This document shows positions 6,706 through 12,090 of a stretch of 12,090 bases of DNA, piece after piece (the first letter of the stretch is position 1; each line of letters begins with the position of its first letter). Made by a program: the position numbers and the translations under genes. The stretch is from Rhodobacterales bacterium. Its GTDB lineage: Bacteria; Pseudomonadota; Alphaproteobacteria; Rhodobacterales; Rhodobacteraceae. The DNA lies in the NCBI GenBank assembly GCA_009992615.1, contig JAACVA010000013.1, forward strand, positions 4,285-16,374, in the 5' to 3' direction. The notes under the pieces were generated by a model. The model did no database searches, was not told where the DNA came from, and saw nothing but the letters and a program-made list of their open reading frames with translations.

Positions 6706-6755
6706 ACATGCCTCACGCTGTTGCGGCGATGATGCCCGCTGCGCGGTGCCTTCTG

Positions 6756-6776
6756 TATATTCAACCGAATGGTTGA
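6756..6776 (+). promoter_or_regulatory. -10 box and operator of the ArsR-type gene
   Basis: TATATT (6756-6761) is a plausible -10 box with no good -35. It abuts a perfect 6-bp inverted repeat, TCAACC-GAAT-GGTTGA (6761-6776), of the kind found before ArsR-type regulators of this subfamily, so autoregulation is likely. The upstream start candidate ATG (6769-6771) lies inside the repeat, near the expected transcription start. Confidence 0.65.
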
Positions 6777-7152
6777 CCATCGGCGGGCGCACTGGCACAT
6801 CACTGTGATGAACCCCACGCTCGACATCATTTTCGCGGCTTTGGCCGACCCCACCCGCCGGGCAATCCTGTCGATGTTGCTGGAAGATGACATGGCCGTA
6901 ACGGATGTGGCCGAACCCTTTGCCACATCGCTGGCCGCAATTTCGAAACATCTGGGGGTGCTGGCAACCGCCGGATTGATCACCCAGGAAAAGCGCGGCC
7001 GCGTCAAGTGGTGCAAGCTGGAACCCGACGCCCTGCGCGATGCATCAATCTGGATGCAGACCTTCGGGCAATTCGAGGCGATCCACCTCGACGCGTTTGA
7101 GAGATTTCTGCAAGCCGAACTTGGGTCATCGCAGCAAGACACTGATCCATAA
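6769..7152 (+). CDS. ArsR-family winged-helix regulator (non-metal type)
   Basis: A small DNA-binding repressor, cytoplasmic. The 127-residue reading contains a canonical ArsR winged helix: ALADPTRRAIL (24-34), helix-turn-helix about 46-70 with SLAAISKHLGVLATAGL, then the wing ITQEKRGRVKWCKL. The only cysteine is Cys82 and there is no ELCVCDL-type metal site, so metal sensing is unlikely. Two starts are possible: ATG 6769, giving MVDH as in several relatives and perhaps a leaderless mRNA, or ATG 6808, giving MNPTLDIIF. Neither has a Shine-Dalgarno sequence, and the choice is uncertain. Relatives often sit beside an SRPBCC (AHSA1) gene, but none is present: the next gene is convergent. Confidence 0.9.
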   Translation: MVDHRRAHWHITVMNPTLDIIFAALADPTRRAILSMLLEDDMAVTDVAEPFATSLAAISKHLGVLATAGLITQEKRGRVKWCKLEPDALRDASIWMQTFGQFEAIHLDAFERFLQAELGSSQQDTDP

Positions 7153-7179
7153 AACAAAAACGGCGCCCAAGGGCACCGT
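7151..7179 (-). terminator. Terminator of the second OmpA-domain gene
   Basis: On the minus strand ACGGTGCCC (7179-7171) pairs with GGGCGCCGT (7168-7160), 9 bp with one mismatch, followed by TTTTTGTTTT (7160-7151). It lies 33 bases after that gene's stop and touches the arsR stop codon. On the plus strand no T run follows, so it is one-directional. Confidence 0.8.
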
Positions 7180-7212
7180 TCCTGTAAATGTGTTGTCCGT
7201 CGTCCAACCGCC

Positions 7213-7800
7213 TTAGTTGCCAGCACCGGTTCCTGTAGCCGTTCCCGTTCCCGTTCCCGTGCCCGTTCCGTCAGTGCCGTCACCACCGCTGCCCAACGCA
7301 CCAATGATGACGACTGCGCCCAGAACAGCCGCAGCAATACCTGCGCTGCCCAGAGCGCCCGCATCTACGGTTGCGCCAGGCACAGTACCAAAGAGAGCAG
7401 GATCACAAGGTTCAATCGTGATTTCAACCCGGCGGTTCAACTGGTTCGGGCCGGTATCGGCCACCTTCAGGTTGCTTTCGCCAAACCCGGTCGAATTCAC
7501 CACGTTGATCGACGTGCCCTGCGTCAGGTAGTTCGAAACGGTCTGACTGCGGCGCTGCGACAGCACAAGGTTAGATGCGGCTGATCCAACGGCATCGGTG
7601 TACCCGGCCAGATTGACGGTGGCATCGCCGTAATTGCTGCGAATAACGTCGAGCAAGCCCTGATTTGTTGCCGAAACCGCAGCGCTGCCGAAATCGAAGG
7701 GCAGTGCCACAACGCAGGTCTCGGCCGATGCAACAGAGGCGGTCAGCCCCAGCGCGAATGCGCCGGCGGCGGCGGAAGAGACGATGTTGGAAATCTTCAT
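7213..7800 (-). CDS. Secreted OmpA-domain protein with hydrophobic segment and Gly/Thr tail
   Basis: Likely a periplasmic or envelope peptidoglycan-binding protein of 195 residues. It has a type I signal peptide (MKISNIVSSAAAGAFALG... cleaved after ASA, residue 26) and an OmpA domain (about 29-131). The peptidoglycan pair Asp69 (GYTDAVG) and Arg84 (LSQRRSQ) is kept. Cys29 and Cys132 bracket the domain and could form a disulphide. After it comes an uncommon tail: a small hydrophobic segment (148-170, rich in Ala, Gly, Val and Ile) and a low-complexity Gly-Thr-Asp end (171-195) coded by hexamer repeats. There is no lipobox. The ATG at 7800 has GGTGAGG 5 bases upstream. The gene stands alone with its own terminator. 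The exact role is unknown. Confidence 0.9.
   Translation of the reverse strand: MKISNIVSSAAAGAFALGLTASVASAETCVVALPFDFGSAAVSATNQGLLDVIRSNYGDATVNLAGYTDAVGSAASNLVLSQRRSQTVSNYLTQGTSINVVNSTGFGESNLKVADTGPNQLNRRVEITIEPCDPALFGTVPGATVDAGALGSAGIAAAVLGAVVIIGALGSGGDGTDGTGTGTGTGTATGTGAGN
7241..7270 (-). repeat. Hexanucleotide tandem repeat inside the OmpA-domain gene
   Basis: Five 6-base units on the plus strand, GTTCCC three times, then GTGCCC and GTTCCG, encode the Gly-Thr repeats near the C-terminus. As each unit is two codons, slippage would change tail length without shifting frame. Whether the number varies between strains is unknown. Confidence 0.75.
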
Positions 7801-8091
7801 TGGATCCTCACCAAATTTTCGAGTTGAGCCTCGTAAAACACGACACGCAGAAAACTACCACATAATAATGCTGCAGACGCGCCGACACCAGCATCTTTGG
7901 CAGATTTTTGTGCAGCGACGCCTACATTTTCTTCAGCAATCGTTGATTTGCAAGTGTCGTTGGCAAAAAGCCGCCCACATTCTCACGATCTGGTCATGAT
8001 GCAACACCCGAGATGTCTGACCAAAGGTGATGGTTGCCTTGCGAATTGCGTCGCCAACCCTGCGCTTCGCCCACACTAAAGACACGGACGA
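7801..8091. other. Intergenic region upstream of the OmpA-domain gene
   Basis: About 290 bases between the LysR stop and the start of the OmpA-domain gene, both on the minus strand. The only clear element is the Shine-Dalgarno site of the OmpA-domain gene (7812-7805). I see no convincing promoter hexamers, terminator or small gene; short open frames here lack ribosome sites and family features. Confidence 0.5.
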
Positions 8092-8976
8092 TCAGACAGC
8101 CCAGGATTTCGCGGCCTGACGGAGATAGGCAAGAAAACTTTGCACCTTCATCGTGCGGTGCAAATCCACATGGGTGACCGTCCAGAGATTCGCCGCCCAT
8201 TCCGGGCGTGGCGCCATAACCATCTGCAACTTCGGGTTCATGCGACCCTCGAATGTTGAAAGAAAGCCCAATCCGGCACCCGCCACAACCGCAGCGCGCA
8301 GCGCCCTGCCGTCGGTAGCACGATAGCTGATGCATTGCGGCGGCACCGCATCAAACAGCCAGCGATAGAACGGCGCGCGCGATTCGCGATTGTCGCTGGC
8401 GACAAACTGATGGGTTTGCAAATCGGTGTCATTCTGCGGAACACCATGGCGCGCGATATAAGCGTCGCTGCCGAACAGCGCGAAATTTTCGGTCAGGAAC
8501 GGGCGAACGACATTGTCGGCCTCTTCCGGGGCCGATCCGGCGCGGATCGCCACATGCGCCTCGCCGTATTCAAGACGAAACACCCGTTCATCGGTCAGAA
8601 ACCGCACCACAAGGCCCGGATGTTCAACCTGAAACCCCACAAGAACCGGCGTCAGCAGGTCAGACAAGCCGGCGATCGAGGTCACGACCAGCTCACCCGT
8701 CACCGAATCACCTTGCCCGCGGATCCGCCCGGCCAACTGGGTGAACTGATCATCCGTCGCCCGGGCCACCTGCAACAGGTCTGTCCCGGCCTCGGTGGCC
8801 GTGTAGCCGCGCGCATGGCGCTGAAACAACTTGACGCCCAGTTGCGCCTCGAGCGCGTCGATGTGTCGGATGACCGTGGCATGGTGCACGCCCAATGCCT
8901 CGGCCGCGCCACTGACCGTGCCCCGGCGCGCTACATAATAGGCAGTGCGGATCTCATCCCAGGTGTTGATGGTCAT
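8092..8976 (-). CDS. LysR-family transcriptional regulator
   Basis: A one-component regulator with an N-terminal winged helix and a C-terminal periplasmic-binding-like effector domain. The 294-residue length is typical. The helix-turn-helix occupies about 15-60 (TVSGAAEALGVHHATVIRHI, then ALEAQLGVKLFQRHARGYTATEAG). The effector domain runs from about 93 (ELVVTSIAGLSDLL) to the end. I use the ATG at 8976 (MTINTWDEIR), which matches relatives; a GTG at 8982, 6 bases earlier, has the better spaced GGAAAG and could be the true start. LysR genes usually have a divergent target, but no intact gene begins next to it in the 450 bases upstream, so its regulon is not evident. Confidence 0.93.
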   Translation of the reverse strand: MTINTWDEIRTAYYVARRGTVSGAAEALGVHHATVIRHIDALEAQLGVKLFQRHARGYTATEAGTDLLQVARATDDQFTQLAGRIRGQGDSVTGELVVTSIAGLSDLLTPVLVGFQVEHPGLVVRFLTDERVFRLEYGEAHVAIRAGSAPEEADNVVRPFLTENFALFGSDAYIARHGVPQNDTDLQTHQFVASDNRESRAPFYRWLFDAVPPQCISYRATDGRALRAAVVAGAGLGFLSTFEGRMNPKLQMVMAPRPEWAANLWTVTHVDLHRTMKVQSFLAYLRQAAKSWAV

Positions 8977-9431
8977 CGGCACAATACGCTTTCCGTCAAG
9001 GTCGTGTCAGATGACGGCATTTCCCGCCACAACGCAAGCCACTGCGCAAAGCGGCGATCACCCTCCATCACGCCAGCGTTACATATTGTTTGAAATGGCT
9101 TTTCTCTGCTGCCGGAGGAAAACTCTTTGTAACATGTCTGCTACCTCTGGTCGGTTTTTGTGCAACAAACCCGCAGGGTCCAACCGCCGCCGCCCCCCCG
9201 CACAGCCTTGTTTTGCTGACCCACGGCAGCATTGCGGCCAAAAGGGACATTTTCGATCTTTCGTGTTGTGCGCATATGAATAGATTCATGGATAATTGGC
9301 GCCCCAATGCTCTCGAACGCACCAACCATTTGTTCAGCACAGGCGACGACCGGCCCTTCAACAGTCCGGTCGTTGGCCGCAATATCCAACACGAAAGCGG
9401 GTAAAGCCGACTCGGACACAAGCCGACAACC
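8977..9431. other. Intergenic region with no supported gene
   Basis: About 455 bases between the LysR gene and the frameshifted gene. It is less GC-rich and compositionally mixed. It holds a C7 run (9193-9199), a 6-bp inverted repeat ATGAAT-AG-ATTCAT (9276-9289) and a longer hairpin (9344-9375). A 92-codon minus-strand frame (9419-9141) and a 104-codon plus-strand frame (9090-9404) are open, but have mixed third-position composition, no clear ribosome site and no family I recognise. Confidence 0.5.
9344..9375. repeat. 10-bp inverted repeat in the gap after the LysR gene
   Basis: ACGACCGG (9346-9353) is perfectly repeated in reverse as CCGGTCGT (9366-9373) around a 12-base loop; a G.T and a C-G pair extend it to 10 bp. 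No T run follows on either strand. It may be a protein site or RNA hairpin; function unknown. Confidence 0.5.
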
Positions 9432-9726
9432 ATGAAACTGAACACCTTTATCGCCGTCGCCGCAGCCTCTGCCGCCGCGATCCCTGACACAGAGCGAAAT
9501 CCAACTGGCACGCTCGGTTGGTGTGGCACCCGGAACGCTGAGCGTCGCGCAAATGATCCAGCTTGATCAGGCGCGCCGTGAAGGTGGCGCTGTGGGCCAG
9601 GCCACCGAAGCGGTGATGTTGCAAACCTGGCGCGATTTGCAGATGGCTCAAAGTAACGACACCTCCCACAGGCGGTGTGACGGGCGCGGGAGAGTCCCTG
9701 CGCCCGTCGGCCATGCGCGCCCTTGA
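9432..9726 (+). pseudogene. Frameshifted gene for a small secreted protein
   Basis: From the ATG at 9432 the frame gives a short signal-like sequence (MKLNTFIAVAAASAAAI), then loses sense and stops at TGA 9564-9566. From 9484 the +1 frame gives LTQSEIQLARSVGVAP, then GTLSVAQMIQLDQARREGG and VMLQTWRDLQ. This resembles small secreted Rhodobacterales proteins with an LTQSE...LGVxPG...AQLIQLxxAR repeat, of unknown function. The second frame stays open to TGA 9724-9726, past the hairpin at 9680-9707, so the natural end may also be lost. A single-base insertion or small deletion near 9475-9484 would join both parts. It could be a true pseudogene or a sequencing error. No good ribosome site precedes the ATG. 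Confidence 0.6.
9680..9707 (+). other. Strong hairpin after the frameshifted gene
   Basis: ACGGGCGC-GGGA (9680-9691) pairs with TCCC-T-GCGCCCGT (9695-9707), 12 bp with one bulged T. It would be a good terminator stem, but no T run follows on either strand. It ends 16 bases before the ffh promoter. Confidence 0.6.
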
Positions 9727-9750
9727 CTTTATCGTCCACCACGCGCTAGT
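9723..9750 (+). promoter_or_regulatory. Possible promoter of ffh
   Basis: TTGACT (9723-9728) is followed after 16 bases by GCTAGT (9745-9750), a good -35 with a weak -10. Transcription would start near 9757, giving a leader of about 175 bases before the ffh ATG. Confidence 0.45.
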
Positions 9751-9762
9751 CGATCCGGAACT

Positions 9763-9838
9763 CCGGAAGCTTTCCAAGTCTTCCGGTCCCCGGCTCGCTG
9801 GGGATCGCCCCCCACCAGCGCGTTGCGTCCGTGGGGGC
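9763..9838 (+). promoter_or_regulatory. Structured 5' leader of ffh with three stems, two mutually exclusive
   Basis: Stem A is CCGGAAG (9763-9769) with CTTCCGG (9780-9786). Stem B is GGTCCCC (9785-9791) with GGGGATC (9800-9806), including one G.T pair. Stem C is GCCCCC-AC (9807-9815, one bulged C) with GTGGGGGC (9831-9838). A and B share 9785-9786, so they compete; B and C abut. It does not contain the GGAAG/GCAGC core of 4.5S SRP RNA, and I recognise no known riboswitch. A regulatory role is inferred. Confidence 0.45.
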
Positions 9839-9932
9839 GAACTGCGTTTGGGGCAACCCGATGCTTGAACAGACCCCGGTCCGCGCCCAGATGCGGATCA
9901 CCTGAAACCGGAGACGCAAAGGACCGCGTGCC

Positions 9933-11444
9933 ATGTTTGAAAATCTGTCAGAACGCCTTGGCGGCGTGTTCGACCGGCTCACCAAACAGGGCGCGCTGTC
10001 GGACGACGATGTGAAAACAGCGCTGCGCGAAGTACGCGTTGCCTTGCTTGAGGCCGACGTGTCCTTGCCCGTCGCGCGCGATTTCGTTGCGGCAGTGCAG
10101 GCCAAGGCGACCGGGCAATCGGTGACAAAATCCGTCACCCCCGGCCAGCAGGTCGTCAAGATCGTACATGACGAACTGGTGCATGTGCTTGCAGGTGACG
10201 ACAACGATCCCGGCGCCCTGCGCATCGACAACCCGCCCGCGACGATCCTGATGGTGGGCTTGCAAGGCTCGGGCAAAACGACGACCACGGCAAAACTGGC
10301 AAAGCGCCTGAGCGCGCGCGATCACAAGAGGGTGCTCATGGCGTCGCTCGACGTCAACCGCCCCGCCGCGATGGAACAGCTGGCAATCCTTGGGGCGCAG
10401 ATTGGCGTCGATACCCTGCCCATCGTTGCCGGCCAACGCCCCGTTGACATCGCCAGACGCGCCAAAACCCAGGCTGCCCTCGGCGGCTACGACGTCCTAA
10501 TGCTCGACACCGCCGGACGCCTGTCGATCGACGAGGCGCTGATGTCCGAGGTCGCGGCGGTGCGCGACATCGCCAATCCCCGCGAAACGCTGCTGGTGGT
10601 TGACGGTTTGACCGGGCAGGACGCGGTGAACACCGCCCAGAACTTCGACGACCACATCGGCATTACCGGCGTCGTCCTCACCCGGATGGACGGCGACGGG
10701 CGCGGCGGTGCAGCCCTGTCCATGCGCGCCGTCACCGGCAAGCCGATCAAATATGTCGGCTTGGGCGAAAAGCTCGACGCGCTTGAGGAATTCCACCCCG
10801 AACGGGTGGCTGGCCGGATCCTCGGCATGGGCGATATCGTGGCCTTGGTGGAAAAGGCCCAGCAAACCATCGAGGCCGAGCAGGCCGAACGGATGATGCG
10901 CCGGTTCCAGAAGGGTCAGTTCAACATGAACGACCTGAAGATGCAGCTGGAACAGATGCTCAAGATGGGCGGCATGGAAGGTGTCATGGGCATGATGCCC
11001 GGTATGGCCAAGATGCAGAAACAGGTGGCCGAGGCCGGGTTCGATGATTCGGTGCTGAAACGCCAGATCGCCCTGATCCAGTCAATGACGAAAAAAGAGC
11101 GCGCCAACCCCACCCTGCTTCAGGCCAGCCGCAAGAAACGCATCGCCGCAGGTGCCGGGCTGGACGTTTCCGATCTGAACAAGCTGCTGAAGATGCAGCG
11201 CCAGATGGGCGACATGATGAAGAAGATGGGCAAGATGGGCAAAGGCGGCATGCTGAAACAGGCCATGCGCGGCATGTTCGGCGGCAAAGGCATGCCATCC
11301 GAGGCCGAGATTCAGGCGGCCCAGACGCAGATGGGCAAAGGCGGTGCGCTCCCTCCCGGCTTCAACCCCGGCGGTGGCTTGCCCGGCCTTGGCGGTGGGG
11401 GCGGATTGCCTCCCGGCCTGTCGGGGTTCGGCAAAAAGAAATGA
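9933..11444 (+). CDS. ffh: Signal recognition particle GTPase Ffh (SRP54)
   Basis: With 4.5S RNA it binds signal and membrane-anchor sequences on nascent chains and, through FtsY, delivers ribosomes to the Sec translocon. The 503-residue protein has an N domain (1-90), a GTPase G domain (100-295) and a methionine-rich M domain (about 320-450). The P-loop is GLQGSGKTT (109-117), DTAGR is at 192-196 and the guanine-specificity motif is TRMDGD (250-255); TRMD instead of TKLD is usual in alphaproteobacteria. In the M domain, SMTKKERANP...RKKRIAAGAG (384-408) is the RNA-binding part. A Gly/Pro-rich tail (468-503) ends GFGKKK. AAAGGA lies 9 bases before the ATG at 9933. The 4.5S RNA gene is not in this window. 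Confidence 0.98.
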   Translation: MFENLSERLGGVFDRLTKQGALSDDDVKTALREVRVALLEADVSLPVARDFVAAVQAKATGQSVTKSVTPGQQVVKIVHDELVHVLAGDDNDPGALRIDNPPATILMVGLQGSGKTTTTAKLAKRLSARDHKRVLMASLDVNRPAAMEQLAILGAQIGVDTLPIVAGQRPVDIARRAKTQAALGGYDVLMLDTAGRLSIDEALMSEVAAVRDIANPRETLLVVDGLTGQDAVNTAQNFDDHIGITGVVLTRMDGDGRGGAALSMRAVTGKPIKYVGLGEKLDALEEFHPERVAGRILGMGDIVALVEKAQQTIEAEQAERMMRRFQKGQFNMNDLKMQLEQMLKMGGMEGVMGMMPGMAKMQKQVAEAGFDDSVLKRQIALIQSMTKKERANPTLLQASRKKRIAAGAGLDVSDLNKLLKMQRQMGDMMKKMGKMGKGGMLKQAMRGMFGGKGMPSEAEIQAAQTQMGKGGALPPGFNPGGGLPGLGGGGGLPPGLSGFGKKK

Positions 11445-11450
11445 ACATGG

Positions 11451-11472
11451 CTCTTTCTTGCTTTAAATACCT
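11451..11472 (+). repeat. Intergenic repeat copy 2
   Basis: Starts 7 bases after the ffh stop and matches 1308-1329 at 20 of 22 positions (CTCTTTCTTGCT, two differing bases, AAATACCT). The palindrome that follows copy 1 is absent; instead a separate hairpin GCCCGA/TCGGGC lies at 11497-11514. It is on the same strand as copy 1. No function is known to me with certainty. Confidence 0.6.
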
Positions 11473-11592
11473 TTGCTTCGTTGCCACGGCCACACCGCCC
11501 GAAACAGCTCGGGCCACCCCCACAGGCGCCAGACAAAGAATCGCGTCGCGCGTCAGCGCGTCCGCTGGATCAAACCCCACGCGAGGCATTGC

Positions 11593-11889
11593 ATGACCAC
11601 CGACACCGAACGCGCCGCCACAATTTTGAAAGGGCACCGCGCCAGCATCGACAGGCTGGACGCGATCCTTGTCTACACGTTGGGCGAACGGTTCAAGCAC
11701 ACCCAGGCCGTCGGCCGGCTGAAGGCCGAACACGACCTGCCCCCCTCCGACCCGTCGCGCGAGGCGCAACAGATCGCGCGGCTGGAAAGCCTGGCGCGCG
11801 ATTCCGACCTCGACCCCGAATTCGCCAAGAAATTCCTGGCCTTCATCATTCAGGAAGTGATCAAGCACCACGAGATCCACAAATCGTAA
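11593..11889 (+). CDS. Chorismate mutase, AroQ type
   Basis: Converts chorismate to prephenate, the committed step towards phenylalanine and tyrosine. The 98-residue helical protein is the size of a free-standing AroQ domain. Measured against the E. coli P-protein mutase domain, the active-site residues align in spacing: Arg16 (Arg11), Arg33 (Arg28), Lys44 (Lys39), Asp53 (Asp48), Arg56 (Arg51) and Glu57 (Glu52), with Gln87 near the position of Gln88. All are present, so it should be active. I chose the ATG at 11593 because GAGG lies 8 bases upstream and it fits the family start; the open frame from 11473 runs through intergenic sequence. Its place between ffh and rpsP is typical of Rhodobacterales and probably means it is transcribed with translation genes. 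Confidence 0.95.
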   Translation: MTTDTERAATILKGHRASIDRLDAILVYTLGERFKHTQAVGRLKAEHDLPPSDPSREAQQIARLESLARDSDLDPEFAKKFLAFIIQEVIKHHEIHKS

Positions 11890-11931
11890 GGCGCAATGCC
11901 TCACACCCAGCCATTCAAAGGAGAACACCAA

Positions 11932-12090
11932 ATGGCCATGAAGATCCGTCTCGCCCGTGGCGGCAGCAAGAAGCGCCCCCACTATTCCATCGTCGCCACC
12001 GATTCGCGCATGCCGCGCGACGGGCGTTTTCTGGAAAAGCTGGGCACCTACAACCCGTTGCTGGCCAAAGATGACGAAAATCGTGTGAAA
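11932..12090 (+). CDS. rpsP: 30S ribosomal protein S16 (3' end outside window)
   Basis: A small-subunit protein needed for 30S assembly, binding 16S rRNA. The 53 visible residues, beginning MAMKIRLARGGSKKRPHYSI and continuing through RFLEKLGTYNPLL, match the S16 N-terminus. The ATG at 11932 has AAAGGAG (11917-11923) 8 bases upstream; the ATG 6 bases later would be too far from it. It lies 42 bases after the chorismate mutase gene and normally begins an rpsP-rimM-trmD-rplS operon, which would continue beyond the window. Confidence 0.97.
   Translation, partial: MAMKIRLARGGSKKRPHYSIVATDSRMPRDGRFLEKLGTYNPLLAKDDENRVK

Noticed and set aside
7241..7270. Short tandem hexamers considered as CRISPR or minisatellite
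   Set aside because: Units are contiguous with no spacers, and lie in frame inside a gene coding Gly-Thr repeats.
9090..9404. Plus-strand 104-codon open frame starting MKWLFSAAGG
   Set aside because: Looks like a short signal peptide at first, but the rest is rich in Pro/Arg/Asn with no family features, and it overlaps the minus-strand frame and the inverted repeats.
9141..9419. Minus-strand 92-codon open frame with protein-like stretch (SESALPAFVLDIAANDRT)
   Set aside because: GTG start without a ribosome site, third-codon-position composition far less GC-rich than the neighbours, a glycine run from the C7 tract, and no recognisable family. Kept only as part of the gap.
9861..9905. 14-codon open frame MLEQTPVRAQMRIT in the ffh leader, as a leader peptide
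   Set aside because: No run of regulatory codons, weak ribosome site, and such short frames occur often by chance.
9757..9932. Possible 4.5S SRP RNA gene beside ffh
   Set aside because: The repeated TCCGGAA motifs suggested it, but the conserved GUCAGG..GGAAGG..GCAGC core is absent and the stems do not form one long SRP hairpin.
11497..11514. Hairpin GCCCGA/TCGGGC after ffh as a terminator
   Set aside because: Only 6 bp and no T run follows; the chorismate mutase gene downstream may therefore be co-transcribed with ffh.

Overview
The window looks like a chromosomal segment of an alphaproteobacterium of the order Rhodobacterales (Rhodobacter/Roseobacter type). Three things point there: a separate F0 ATP synthase operon in the order atpI-atpB-atpE-atpX-atpF with duplicated b and b' subunits; the gene order ffh, small AroQ chorismate mutase, rpsP; and the protein sequence style of Nth, Ffh and subunit c. 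Coding sequence is GC-rich, and most of the window is core metabolism and information processing. No CRISPR array, transposase, integrase, tRNA or rRNA was seen.

Layout. On the minus strand, 1-1269 holds a PfkB-family (adenosine kinase-like) sugar kinase, cut by the window edge, overlapping by 4 bases the end of nth (endonuclease III). Divergent from these is a fused AraC-type regulator/O6-methylguanine-DNA methyltransferase (1428-2273), then an OmpA-domain lipoprotein (2391-3044) with a clear terminator, then a FadR-subfamily GntR regulator (3152-3919) with a good sigma70 promoter. The F0 operon runs leftward from a promoter near 6608-6636 to a terminator at 3954-3986. Across an AT-rich intergenic inverted repeat lies a small ArsR-type regulator (6769-7152) with a probable autoregulatory operator. 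It converges on a second, periplasmic OmpA-domain protein with an unusual tail (7213-7800, minus). A LysR regulator (8092-8976, minus) is followed by about 950 bp with no intact gene, containing a frameshifted secreted-protein gene (9432-9726) and a structured leader. Last come ffh (SRP GTPase), a chorismate mutase and the start of rpsP.

Functional themes are DNA repair (nth plus the alkyltransferase fusion), membrane energy conversion (F0), cell envelope (two peptidoglycan-binding OmpA domains), protein export and translation (ffh, rpsP), and single-gene regulators (GntR, ArsR, LysR) with no linked target operon visible.

I did not find a convincing new multi-gene system. The best leads are cis-elements: overlapping hairpins in the ffh leader, a hairpin directly after atpE, the AT-rich inverted repeat between the atp operon and arsR, an operator that contains a possible arsR start codon, and a 22-bp element occurring twice between genes. 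The frameshifted gene before ffh is also worth checking.
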